This document shows positions 44,851 to 55,918 of a stretch of 64,000 bases of DNA, piece after piece. Origin of the DNA: Cephalotrichum gorgonifer (taxonomy: Eukaryota > Ascomycota > Sordariomycetes > Microascales > Microascaceae); NCBI GenBank assembly GCA_900312665.1, contig ONZQ02000010.1, positions 682,001 to 746,000 on the forward strand, given 5' to 3'. A program made the position numbers and the translations under genes. Under the pieces are notes generated by a model. That model made no database searches, was not told where the DNA came from, and saw nothing but the letters and a program-made list of their open reading frames with translations. Within the stretch, counting starts at the first letter, position 1. Each line of letters starts with the position of its first letter.

Positions 44851-46094
44851 ATGGAACTCGACCCCAAGTACGACCACTATGACTTCCCGACCAAAGCCCC
44901 AATCGAGGCGCCGGGACACCCCGGGTACCTGAAGCCCGAGGAGCAGGCCCAGGTTGCCCAGCTGAGGATGATGCTCGAGGCCGAGGGCTTCACGAAGCGG
45001 CTGGACACCCTAACGCTGGTGAGTCTTGAGATCGCGGCCAGGGACGGGGAACGGGGCCGACCCTCTCTACCGTTACCGCTCCTCTGGCTTCCCTCTGATG
45101 GCGCCACTGCCCGCCTGCGGCACGCTTGCTAACTCGCATGCATGTATAGCTTCGCTTCCTCCGTGCCCGCAAGTTCGACGTTAACGCCGCCAAGCAAATG
45201 TAAGGGCAACTAACAACTCCCCTTCGCCTTCACGGTCCGATTCTGGGAATTTCACAAGCTGACGGGAGTCAGGTTCGCGGACTGCGAGAAGTGGAGGGCG
45301 GAAACCAACCTCGACGACACCGTGTCTACCTGGGAGTTCCCCGAGAAGGCCCAGCTGTTCGACTACTACCCTCAGTATTACCACAAGACCGATAAGGTAA
45401 CATCGCTCCCCGCTCCCCCCTTTACGACCAACACGCAGCTTTCCCAACAGAAGTCTAATGCAACATCCAGGACGGTCGCCCCGTGTACATTGAGCAGCTC
45501 GGCAAGATCGACATAGCCGCTCTCAACAAGATCTCCACCCCCGACCGCATGCTCACCAACCTAGCCGTCGAGTACGAGCGCCTCGCCGACGACCGCCTCC
45601 CCGCCTGCTCCCGCAAGTCCGGCCACCTCCTCGAGACCTGCTGCAGCATTATCGACCTCAAGGGCGTCAGCCTCGGCAAGGCCACTTCCGTCTACTCCCA
45701 GATCCAGTCCACCTCCGCCCTCTCGCAGAACTACTACCCGGAGCGCCTCGGCCACCTCTTCCTCATCAACTGCCCCTGGGGCTTCTCCGCCATATGGAGC
45801 ATCATCAAGGGCTGGCTCGACCCCGTCACCGTCAAGAAGATCCACATCCTCGGCTCCGGATACCAGAATGAGCTCCTGACCCACATCCCCGCCGAGAACC
45901 TGCCCGTCGAGTTCGGCGGCACCTGCAATTGCGAGGGCGGCTGCCACCTCAGCAACATGGGACCCTGGAGGGAGGAGCAGTGGGCCAACCCCCCGAAGAA
46001 GGACGCCCCGGCACCTGCCGAGCCCGAGGCGAAGGAGGCTGCTGCTCCCGCCGAGGCGGAGGCCAAGCCGGAGGAGGCCAAGGCCGCGGCTTAA
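44851..46094 (+). CDS. SEC14: Sec14-type phosphatidylinositol/phosphatidylcholine transfer protein
   Basis: Exchanges PI and PC and links lipid metabolism to Golgi vesicle export. Exons 44851-45018, 45150-45199, 45273-45396 and 45471-46094 give 321 aa. The CRAL-TRIO-N part has LRFLRARKFDVNAAKQM. The lipid-binding CRAL-TRIO domain has DGRPVYIEQLGKIDI, SIIDLKGVSL, NYYPERLGHLFLINCPWGF, TVKKIHILG and IPAENLPVEFGG. These are the classic Sec14 positions. The C-terminus CNCEGGCHLSNMGPW is followed by a Pro/Ala/Glu-rich low-complexity tail (about residues 285-321). Closest in layout to yeast Sec14 itself rather than to the longer Sfh proteins. Confidence 0.96.
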
Positions 46095-46551
46095 GTGGGG
46101 ACGACTCGGGCACGGGGGGCTGTGGAGAAGGGGAAGTAAATTCTGGGTTTTTAGAGCAAAGGAAACGCAGGAAACAAGGGGGTCCATTTTGAACTTAATA
46201 CTAGTAGTCATTGGATCGGAGATGCAGTCTTTTATTCGAGGCGGGCGCTCGGTTGGGGCTAGCAGCGATAAACGCAGCGTATATATGTGTATACACTCCA
46301 AAAAGTCCGGCGAGGACAACTCCCTCTTCCTCCGGAGCTTTTCAACATGGTTGAATCACTTCGTCTCAACATGGATTGAATCACTTTGTAAACATAAAAT
46401 TTTGCAAGATATATAACATAGAAAACACACAAAACATATTTGCCCCCTGATAACGCCCCAGACATAACAGGGTATCGCATCCTTCAGTGTACTTGTACAA
46501 GCCCGCCCCCAACACCCCCCCTGACCCCCAGAATCCCAATCGTTGTGAGTC
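46095..46551. other. Convergent intergenic region SEC14 / MIS14
   Basis: 457 bp of AT-richer sequence between two convergent stops. No gene supported. Confidence 0.6.
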
Positions 46552-47317
46552 TCACTTTCTCTGCGTAATGACATACTCCCCCGCGACCCTCGCCCTCTCC
46601 ATCTTCGCCACAACGGCCGCCATCTCCCTTTTTAGCCTCCCCAGACCTCCCACCGCTCCTCTCCACCGCTCCTCCCCGTCCTCACCGATGCCCGCCACAT
46701 CCAGCCCGGCGCCCACCTCCGCCTGGTCCACCTCGCAGACGGCCGCGTCCCTCTCGTCCATGGCCGCCTCGTCGGCCTTCAGGCCCTCCTTTATGCCCTC
46801 GGAGAAGGACGCCGCGACGCGCGGGGGCGCGTTCCGCTTCAGGGCCGCTATCTCGGCAAGCAGATCTTCCTCTTCACGCGCGAGGTCGAGCACGCGCTGC
46901 TGCTTCCTCTCGTCGAAGGGCTCGTAGACTGGCTCCGCGGTCTTGTCGTCGGATAGGTAGCTTGCCGCGTCGACATCCATACCGTTTATGGCTATGTTGG
47001 GGCTCGCGAGGGTGAAGGTTTTTGTTATGTACTAATCCCCCGCTCGCCGCATTAGCTTTCTGATATTGCTGTCCTTACGACCTGGGGGGGGGGGGAAGGC
47101 GGCGAAGTAGAGGTGAGCAGAAGGAGGGGGCGCATACTTCTTCCACCAGCGCCTCTATGCGCAGGCGGAGCTCGTCGTCCTCGCCGTCATCTCTATTGAC
47201 CGGCGGGAATGCCTCGTCGATCCTGCTCCGCGCGGCGCCTCGAATGTTGGTGATTAGGTACGCTAGGTCCTCGGGGGACTGAAGCTCGATCTTGCGGTGG
47301 GCCGCGGGCTTCTCCAT
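46552..47317 (-). CDS. MIS14: Kinetochore Mis12-complex subunit Mis14/Nsl1
   Basis: Subunit of the Mis12/MIND complex that links inner centromere proteins to Ndc80 at the kinetochore. Exons 47317-47138 and 47031-46552 give 219 aa. The ATG was placed at MEKPAAHRKIELQSPEDLAY, the conserved Mis14 N-terminus. A longer non-ATG extension was rejected. The acidic REL block DDELRLRIEALVEE continues across the junction into YITKTFTLASPNIAINGMDV. Next comes YEPFDERKQQRVLDLAREEE and a coiled-coil region ending MERARVAGEYVI. The 106-nt intron contains a 14-nt homopolymer (C on the coding strand, near 47083-47096). Confidence 0.88.
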
Positions 47318-48367
47318 GTCGCCGCGCGCATACGGGGAAGCGACTGCGGTACAGAGCACAGAGCTGGGCGCGGAGGGCGGAGGTTTGCTATTTGGATGGA
47401 TGGCGGTTGTGATGGTGGTGCTGTACTTGTAAATGGGGTAGTTTGTTTACTTGGAGGGGCGTCGCCTATCTTATCAACACGTGCATGGACATTTTGGGGT
47501 GTACTCTGTACTAAGGTACCTATTGGTATTACCAATAATACATACTCTTCCTTGTAGTTGGCCCACACAGACATACTGGTACACCCGATACCGCAGCGGA
47601 GTCCCTCCGCGGAGGTGCAGGAATATTAGGTTCTACGCTCCATTAACTAATACGAGTATAGTACTCCGTAGTCGTCATCGAAATAGCGCACAACATTGTC
47701 CAGAATTTTAGCCCCTCTCAAGTCCGTCCTGGGCTATAGAAGCATGACTGCCCACCATTGCATGAGCGTAACCATTTGAATACTTAGCTCAATTCTCAAT
47801 TTCCGTGACTCACCACTACTTCAGGTTTCCGTATCCTTGTAGTTAAGCACAAACACCATCATGCCATCGTCATAACGCCGCGAAAGTCGTGCTTCTGGGA
47901 ATTCCCCGCAATTGAGACTCGATGGATCGTGCCTTTGTAATTTCAAGTTATAGGAATTGCTGGAAAGCCGAGTGGTAAACTGTGAATAGACACCCTGTCG
48001 GTCGTGCTGCGTTAAACCAACTCCCTTGATGGTTATACTCGGTGGATGTGGTTGAATTTGTCTCCTGAATCGGGGCGGAAGCTATGGTAATGTGTCTGAG
48101 GGGCCCCACCTTAAAGCCCCTCCCCCACCACAGCCAGTAAACAATCACCCCGCCAAAAATGAGAGGAAAAAAGTGAGTAACAGAGTGACTGCAGTTACTC
48201 GTACATATTTGTACAAGTAGCTACTCCCCCCCCTAGTTCGGAGAGAAAATTTCCTCGTCCGTCTCATCCAAACTTAAGCTCCTCTCTCTTCCTCCCTCCT
48301 TCATACCATCTCCCACTTCCATCCAACCTACCCGTCATCGTCCAATTGCCCCTCCACCACCGCCATC
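47318..48367. promoter_or_regulatory. Divergent region MIS14 / serine hydroxymethyltransferase
   Basis: 1.05 kb. The last 130 bp before the hydroxymethyltransferase ATG are CT-rich leader. The middle is AT-richer and without a gene. No RNA gene seen. Confidence 0.5.
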
Positions 48368-49995
48368 ATGTCCACCGAATACGCCCTCCCCACCTCTCAC
48401 AAGGAGGTTAGTCCGCCCAAGGTCCCCCTCAAGTTGTTGGATCGACCGCTAACTCACCCGGACAGATGTTGGAGAAGTCCCTTGTCGAGACTGACCCCGA
48501 GGTGGCTGAGATCATGGTTAGTATCCCACCGCCCATCTCTCCCGTAGCTAACCACCACTAACATTGCCCCCCACCAGAAAAACGAGATCCAGCGCCAGCG
48601 CGAGTCCATCATCCTCATCGCCTCGGAGAATGTCACCTCCCGTGCCGTCTTCGACGCATTGGGCTCCCCCATGTCCAACAAGTACTCCGAGGGATACCCC
48701 GGTGCCCGCTACTATGGTGGCAACCAGCACATCGACCAGATCGAGCTTCTCTGCCAGAGCCGTGCTCTTTCGACCTTCAACGTCGACCCCGAGAAGTGGG
48801 GCGTCAACGTCCAGTCCCTTAGCGGCAGCCCTGCCAACCTCCAGGTCTACCAGGCCATCATGCCCCCTCACGGCCGCCTGATGGGTCTCGACCTCCCCCA
48901 CGGTGGCCATCTCAGCCACGGCTACCAGATTCCCACCAGGAAGTAAGTAACAGCAGCCCTGTCTCTTAATGCTGTCTTGGTCAGATTCCTAACATCTCCT
49001 CCAGGATCTCCGCCGTCTCGACCTACTTCGAGACCATGCCCTACCGTGTCGACCTCGAGACCGGCATCATCGACTATGACACCCTCGCCAAGAACGCCCT
49101 CCTCTTCCGCCCCAAGATCCTCGTCGCCGGTACCTCGGCCTACTGCCGCCTGATCGACTACAAGCGCATGCGCGAGATCGCCGACTCCGTCGGCGCCTAC
49201 CTCGTCGTCGACATGGCCCACATCTCCGGCCTCATCGCCGCCGGCGTCATCCCCTCCCCCTTCGAGTACGCCGACGTCGTCACCACCACCACCCACAAGT
49301 CCCTCCGCGGTCCCCGCGGTGCCATGATCTTCTTCCGCAAGGGCGTCCGCTCCGTCGACCCCAAGACCGGCAAGGAGACCCTCTACGACCTCGAGGGCCC
49401 CATCAACTTCTCCGTCTTCCCCGGCCACCAGGGCGGCCCCCACAACCACACCATCACCGCCCTCAGCGTGGCCCTCAAGCAGGCCGCGTCGCCCGACTTC
49501 AAGCTCTACCAGGAGCAGGTCCTCAAGAACGCCAAGGCCCTCGAGAACAAGTTCAAGGCCCTCGGCCACAAGCTCGTCGCCGACGGCACTGACTCGCACA
49601 TGGTCCTTCTCGACCTCCGCCAGTACTCCCTCGACGGTGCCCGCCTGGAGGCCGTCCTCGAGAACATCAACATCGCCTGCAACAAGAACGCCACCCCCGG
49701 CGACAAGTCGGCCCTCTCCCCCTCCGGTATCCGCATCGGTACCCCTGCCATGACCAGCCGTGGCTTCAACGAGGCCGCCTTCGATCGCGTTGCCACCTAC
49801 ATTGACGAGAGTGTCAAGATCTGCAAGGAGATCCAGGCCTCTCTCCCCAAGGAGGCTAACAAGCTCAAGGACTTTAAGGCCAAGGTCGCCAGCGGCGAGG
49901 TCGCGAGGATCAACGAGCTCAAGAAAGAGATTGCCGAGTGGTGCCTGACCTTCCCCCTCCCCGTCGAGGGGTGGAGGCACGAGGCCGGCATCTAA
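48368..49995 (+). CDS. Cytosolic serine hydroxymethyltransferase
   Basis: PLP enzyme converting serine and tetrahydrofolate to glycine and methylene-tetrahydrofolate. Exons 48368-48406, 48466-48516, 48578-48942 and 49005-49995 give 481 aa. There is no mitochondrial presequence (MSTEYALPTSHKEMLEKSL), so it is the cytosolic type. Signature blocks are intact: IILIASENVTSRAVFDALGS, NKYSEGYPGARYYGGN, VDMAHISGLIAAGV, and the PLP lysine Lys250 in VVTTTTHKSLRGPRG. The folate-site FPGHQGGPHNH follows. The codon choice is strongly C-ending, consistent with high expression. The long antisense frame across it is a by-product of that bias. Confidence 0.98.
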
Positions 49996-51269
49996 ATTGC
50001 CTCCGTCAGGTCCTCGTCCCAGCCTCTTCTATCATATCGAGGCTAGGAAGAGTCGCCTAGGTGCCCAAGGCACCTAGACGTACAACTTTCGATCACTGTT
50101 CAACGATCGTAGCGAGCCCAGGGGAGGGGCTCACGAAATCCCCCTCTTCAACAGGGGGAATCACTTTTCGTCTTCAACACAGCGATCAAAGTAGGAGAGA
50201 GAGAGAGAGAAAAAGGTATACGAGGAAACGAAGGAAAGGGAAGGAAGGAAAAACAAAACAAAGCATGCATCTTAGAAAAACAAACATCATTGGAAAAGGG
50301 AAGGGAGGGGCGTCAGTGTAGGAGGGAGTTTTTCTATCTCGGGGAGATTTAACGAGCCGTTCAACCCGCTGTTTTATACCAGTTAGCTTTTTTGCCAGGA
50401 TTTTGGGCCTTTTACGAATATAAGAATGTTCATACGACCATGTTTGGGCCTATGTTGGCGGATCATGTGGGCCCTTGCACTAGATTCATACATGGTACTA
50501 CATTGAGTAGAGCTAGTCTCCACCTTCTCCCCTAGCACTTTACACGGTCCTTATCTCCTGCGGTCTTTACTCCTTCTACAAATGCCTCCCTTGGAACCTC
50601 ATTAACCTCTTCTATGAGTTCAAGGGATAGAGAAGCTAGGAGTAAAATACGTAAGGGGGTATACATAGGATAAACCGCCGGCTGTATTAACCTCTTCTAC
50701 ACTCTAGTATGGCACATACACAACTCCACCTAATACCACAGCACGAGAGAAGGAAACCGATAGTGGAGATAACAGTAATTCCAGCTGCGCCCCGCCCAAC
50801 GCCAGAAATCCAAGATAGCCCGAAGCGTTTAAGTGTGTGTGTATGAGTGTGTCAGTGGGAGGGGAGAGGGGGAAAAGGGGACAAAGAACCAAGGCATTCA
50901 AATTCCTATGCGAACTTCCCTACCGTAAAACCTCCATAGAAACCCACTAGTAAAAAATAATAAATATCAAGGCAGGAAAGGCAACCCAAGCATGGTTAAA
51001 GAAACAAGAGAACTCCTGGAAGAAAAAAAAGGAAACGAAGCCTCAGGCGCCGGGTTCCCAACACCTCCGTCCAAATCCACCCCCAAAATAACAAGGACAG
51101 GGAAAGGGTTCTGGTCGGAAATTTCGCTCGTGCGAACGGAAGTTTCTAAGAACAACCAAGGTGTTATATATAAATGGCAAAGAAGGGATAAGGTGGTAAA
51201 AAGTCATCGTAGAATCATGGTCGTCGTGGTTTGCCCCGGAGCGGAGCGGGGCGGGGGCGGAGTGGGGCG
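49996..51269. other. Convergent intergenic region, 1.3 kb
   Basis: Lies between two convergent stops. It contains a purine-rich GA/AAGG stretch (50190-50310). No gene, RNA or repeat element that I can support. Both 3' UTRs should be here. Confidence 0.5.
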
Positions 51270-51849
51270 CTATTGGGGGAGCATCGTGGCGGCCTCCTCG
51301 TCGGTCAGGTAGATCTCGTGGATGGGGTCACGGCGGTTCTCGAGGGGGACGTAGTCGTGGTCTATGTAGGATGGGAGGAAGATCTCTGGGAAACGCCGTT
51401 GTTTAGTTACTACCGCAGATACTGAGGGAGGGTGTGGGGTTGCTCACCTGGGTTCCAGGTGAAGCCTTGGCCGGACGAGAGGTACGAGATCTAGGTTCCG
51501 GGAGGCGGACATGGTCAGTGGCTATCCGGGATTCTCAAGAGGGGACGGGCGAACGTACCAGGCGGGCGGGCCCGTCAGGGTCGCCAATGTTAATGACGGT
51601 GCACTCCTGCTTAGAGATAGCGGCACCTATCCGAGTCAGCTCAGCGTCCAGTCCCCGAATGGGGTGGGCAATCGTGGATGGCTTACTGAGAAGACTGGGT
51701 CGCCTCCCGTGGGTAGTCTTGGTCTGCTCCTTGGAGGGCGTAGTTGGGGAGTTGTAGTAGGACGAAGACGAGGAGCTACCGGGCGACTTCTCCACGGGGG
51801 AGTAGGACGTATTGGCCGAGCCGGAGGGAATGGTAATGGACGATGCCAT
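51270..51849 (-). CDS. Short conserved fungal protein of unknown function
   Basis: Exons 51849-51559, 51490-51448 and 51385-51270 give 149 aa, all in phase. The N-terminal half is Ser/Thr/Pro-rich (SSSSSSYYNSP) and likely disordered. The rest is compact: HPIRGLDAELTRIGAAISKQ, then a Trp-containing turn (GQGFTWNPEIFLPSYIDHDY), and the C-terminus RRDPIHEIYLTDEEAATMLP. I recognise this C-terminal pattern as recurring in uncharacterised filamentous fungal proteins but can name no function. No signal peptide or membrane segment. Confidence 0.75.
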
Positions 51850-53505
51850 CGTGGACCGTTTTGCGTTCGGAGTGGTGGATTGAACGTCGGATTGATGAAA
51901 TGGGTGGAGTTGAAATCCGGGGGAAAGAGGAGATAACAGCGGGGGAGATGATTTGACTTCCCCGGGGCAGAGAAGATGGTACCGGGGTTAGTCGAAGGTT
52001 ACCGAGGGAGGCAGATCGAACCTTGCAAGGGTGAGGTAGGTCGGTGAGGCAAGATGCAGGGTAGCAGCGGGAAGCGGGAAGTGGCGGGAAAACGAGGCAG
52101 AGAAGCGCTTTCGGATTTACTTGTTAAGACCCTGATGGCAGGTTCAAGGCATGACGATGGACCAAGCTGGCCGGAGATTTGCGGAATTTTGATTCTTTGG
52201 GTATCGAAACAACGACGAGCACACACATAGACAAGACGAGACACGGCAAATGGACAATCGGAGGAGAGGTTGGGAGAAATGACGAGCGATGATTAGGCAG
52301 GGTTTGGGAAGGTTTTGGATTCCAGTCGTCTGCAGGCCAACTGCGAGACAGTCACGCCTCACAGTACGAGTACGAATGGGACGCCGGCGTCGGCGGCGGC
52401 TCCAAGCAACAGGGAAGCAGGCAGCATCCAGGGGGGCGGGGGGGGGGGGAGTTCGGAGGAAGCAGGTGACTCTTCCCGCCAGTGCGTTTGCTGGTGATAG
52501 GCATTGTGGTGGCTATTACTCGTACGGTGAGGGGGATGGATACGATACACCGCCAATGGTGGCCAGCTGCGTGGTCTGCAAGGTACTAGTGACCCGGGAA
52601 GTGGGGTCGAATCTGGCGGGGGCTCCAGCCAGGTGCATTCATATCCCTGTGGTGTGCTGTCATTCATACGGAGTCTGGGCGGGCGTTGACCGAAAACACC
52701 CCCACATTTCCCTCCCCAAGGTTACCCACCTTACCATTCTCGGCTTAGGCTAGAGCGGAACAGCCTTTTATGACTGCCATGAGCCGGGAATGCACATCAG
52801 CAACTCGGTTTACCATGTAATTCGTCCCATTCTCCATGGACGAAAGACAGAGGGGGAGGCCGCTTGCAGCAACCCAAAAGAACACCGACGAGGAACATAT
52901 CGGTGTTACGGACTGGAAGCCAAGCTGTTCTATGCAAACACCTGCTGGGCTCCGCCGATCGGGCGCACCAGCATTCCGGGCCCCCGACGTATCACAGCCA
53001 ATAGACTCCCGCCTCATCCGCATGCTTGGATCCCCGGGTCCTCGCGGGACAATAGGACCCGGCGTACATTACGACGTGCGGGTACTTCCACACCCGACAC
53101 TCCGTGCATATGGAGCTGTTGAAACAAGGGAGTTCCAATGTCCAAGCATGGTCGGATTAAAAGTGGATAAAAGGACCCACACTAACACGTGATGACAACT
53201 GAGCCGCTTGTTGCCAGCTGGCCGTGGACCTACACCTGACACCACCTGATTCTCTATGCTCCCTCGTAAAGCTTATGTAAACACGCAGCAACAGCTTGCG
53301 TCGCTCTTTGGCGCCTGCGAGCAACCTAATAATGCGTGAAGCATTTCAGCAACAAGCCTCATCACCACTACACGAAACCAACGACTCACTATCAGCGCTG
53401 ACGAGAGATCCCCCTATACCGCAGAACCGCTATCGAAACATCTCTCTCGAGCAATCCCCCGACGCCGCCCACCTAGCCTCCTCTCTTCCCTCCAGAACCC
53501 TCAAG
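51850..53505. promoter_or_regulatory. Divergent region, 1.65 kb, upstream of RPT3
   Basis: Between divergent starts. It holds a G-homopolymer cluster at 52431-52449 and several mid-sized frames (for example 52836-53192 plus) without domains. RPT3 has in-frame sequence upstream of its accepted ATG back to another ATG near 53332. Proteasome genes in fungi usually have short leaders, so the ATG at 53506 is kept. Confidence 0.45.
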
Positions 53506-54920
53506 ATGGGCGACGTCCTCGTAGATACGCCGGCGAACCACGTCACCCCGAAGAAGTCTCTTCCTTCGACCATACCCTCCGTCGAGAACTTCGAGGGGCT
53601 ACCACTGGACGGCGGAGACGAATATGCCACGCTAAAGAAGCTCCAAAGACAACTAGAGTAGGTCCTCCCTTTCCCCCGGTCGCGGTCGTTGAGGTCATGC
53701 CTTTCCCCCCGGGCATAGCTCCGGCTAACTGGTGCGACACGCAGATACATCCAGCTCCAGGAGGAATACATCAAGGATGAGCAAAGGAACCTCAAGCGGG
53801 AGCTCGTCCGCGCCCAGGAGGAGATCAAGCGCATCCAGAGCGTACCCCTAGTCATCGGCCAGTTCATGGAGGCCATCGACCAAAAGTGAGTCCTCCATCT
53901 CTCTCGCCTACCTCCTCCTTCCTCCCGCTAACCCCTAACCTTCCCCTCAGCACCGGAATCGTCCAATCGAGCACCGGCTCCAACTACGTCGTCCGCATCC
54001 TCTCGACCCTCGACCGCGAACAGCTCAAGCCCTCCTCCTCCGTAGCCCTCCACCGCCACTCCAACGCCCTCGTCGACATCCTACCCCCGGAGGCCGACTC
54101 CTCTATCGCCATGCTCGGCTCTGATGAGAAGCCCGACGTGACCTACGCCGACGTCGGTGGCCTCGACATGCAGAAGCAGGAGATCCGCGAGGCCGTCGAG
54201 CTCCCCCTCACCCACTTCGACCTCTACCGCCAGATCGGAATCGACCCGCCGCGCGGCGTGCTCCTCTACGGGCCTCCCGGAACCGGAAAGACCATGCTGG
54301 TCAAGGCCGTGGCGAACTCCACCACGGCCTCCTTCATCCGCGTCGTCGGGTCGGAGTTCGTGCAGAAGTACCTCGGCGAGGGCCCCCGCATGGTGCGCGA
54401 CGTGTTCCGCATGGCGCGCGAGAACGCCCCCTCCATCATCTTCATCGACGAAATCGACGCCATCGCTACGAAGCGTTTCGACGCCCAGACGGGCGCCGAC
54501 CGCGAGGTCCAGCGCATCCTCCTCGAGCTCCTCAACCAGATGGACGGCTTCGACCAGTCCTCCAACGTAAAGGTGATAATGGCCACGAACCGCGCCGACA
54601 CCCTCGACCCGGCGCTCATCCGTCCCGGTCGACTCGACCGGAAGATCGAGTTCCCCAACCTCCGCGACCGCCGCGAGCGACGCCTCATCTTCACCACCAT
54701 CGCCGCCAAGATGAGCCTCGCGCCCGAGGTCGACCTCGACAGCCTCATCGTGCGCAACGACCCGCTCTCGGGCGCCGTCATCGCCGCCGTCATGCAGGAG
54801 GCCGGGCTGAGGGCCGTGCGGAAGAACAGGTATAACATCATCCAGGCCGATCTAGAGGACGCGTATTCCTCGCAGGTGAAGGACACGAGCGACGAGAACA
54901 AGTTTGACTTTTACAAATAA
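53506..54920 (+). CDS. RPT3: 26S proteasome regulatory ATPase Rpt3
   Basis: One of six AAA ATPases of the 19S base that unfold substrates and open the 20S gate. Exons 53506-53657, 53745-53885 and 53951-54920 give 420 aa. The start MGDVLVDTPANHVTPKKS is the conserved fungal N-terminus. A coiled coil follows (LKRELVRAQEEIKRIQ), then the OB domain (IVQSSTGSNYVVRILSTLD). The AAA domain has Walker A GPPGTGKT (205-212), Walker B IIFIDEID (Asp264, Glu265), the SRH with RPGRLDRKIEFPNLRDRRER, and the C-terminal NKFDFYK, a gate-opening HbYX-type tail (F-Y-K). Identity as Rpt3 rests on HFDLYRQIGIDPPRGVL and the tail. Confidence 0.97.
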
Positions 54921-55918
54921 GGGGTGGGGCCGGAGGGAAGGCGCGGGAGCGTGGGGCGTGGAAAGGGATGGGGATGAGGATGGGGGTGTTTGGGAGACGG
55001 GGGGCGGAGGGGTGATGGACGTGGGAGGGGACGGCTCTGTACTAAAAGTATCCAGACTGGTCTTCCGACTTTTGTTGACTGTAATATACTGTAGACGATG
55101 CTTGCCATAATCGTTTGTTTCCGCTGCCATTGGTGTGTGGGCGGGGCTCCAGAGTATATCAACCGGCCTTCAAGATATCTTGACTCTCGCTTCTGATGAT
55201 GGTATGCCGAGGGAACAGCGTGTGAAAGCGCGTAGAAAGCTCGGTCTGTGATTACCATTCAGTCCGGCTACACGAGTCTCGAGCCGAAGCAGATACGAAG
55301 ACCACGAGACCAAGGTGAGCATGATGCGTCACGAAAAGCGCGAGACGAGCTGGAATGCCCAAGATACCAACCACAGAAACAGCAAAAGTGTTGACGCAAC
55401 GAGTCAAAACGAAAAAAATGAAGCCTTCTATTTCTAACCGCATGTATGCCGGCCGTTACATAACTCGTAATCGTCTCTATGTTCCTTAAAAACGCCGCTG
55501 TGCCTTTGTATGCCTTGCCTTGCCTTGACTTTCCTTTCCCTTCCGTTCCCGCCACCTCTCTCTCGTTTGTCGAATCCTCTCCCTCCTCTCCTCCCTTGAC
55601 GCTCCCGTCTCTCTCCGACCGGTTCGTGTGCTCGGCCGCAGGGGGTGAACGACAAACCGCCTGGGTATATCCTCCCATCTCTCCCCGCGCGACAAAAAAA
55701 GAAAGGGTGGGGTCGGGGGGGCCTGCTAACATTACCATTACAGGTCCAGCCTTTGTTTCCCCGTTCCATCGTACAGTCGTATTCCCCCCGCCCTTCTCCC
55801 CCACCCCCCGATTCATATACCCATAGGCCCCATGCCTCTTCTGCATTCTCCGTACTGTCACCCCTCTCGGCTTTCAGCTCGAGGAAAGAGGGAGGGTATC
55901 ACACGCGGCCACTAAGAC
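54921..55918. other. Convergent intergenic region RPT3 / LST7
   Basis: Just under 1 kb between convergent stops, partly pyrimidine-rich (55500-55830). No gene or RNA supported. Confidence 0.55.

Noticed and set aside
48922..49980. 352-codon open frame antisense to serine hydroxymethyltransferase
   Set aside because: Composition is Val/Leu/Gly/Glu-rich, as expected from the complement of C-ending codons. No domain, and the sense gene is certain.
52836..53192. 118-codon plus-strand frame upstream of RPT3
   Set aside because: Weakly protein-like but competes with another frame of equal length. No domain, splice partner or neighbour context.
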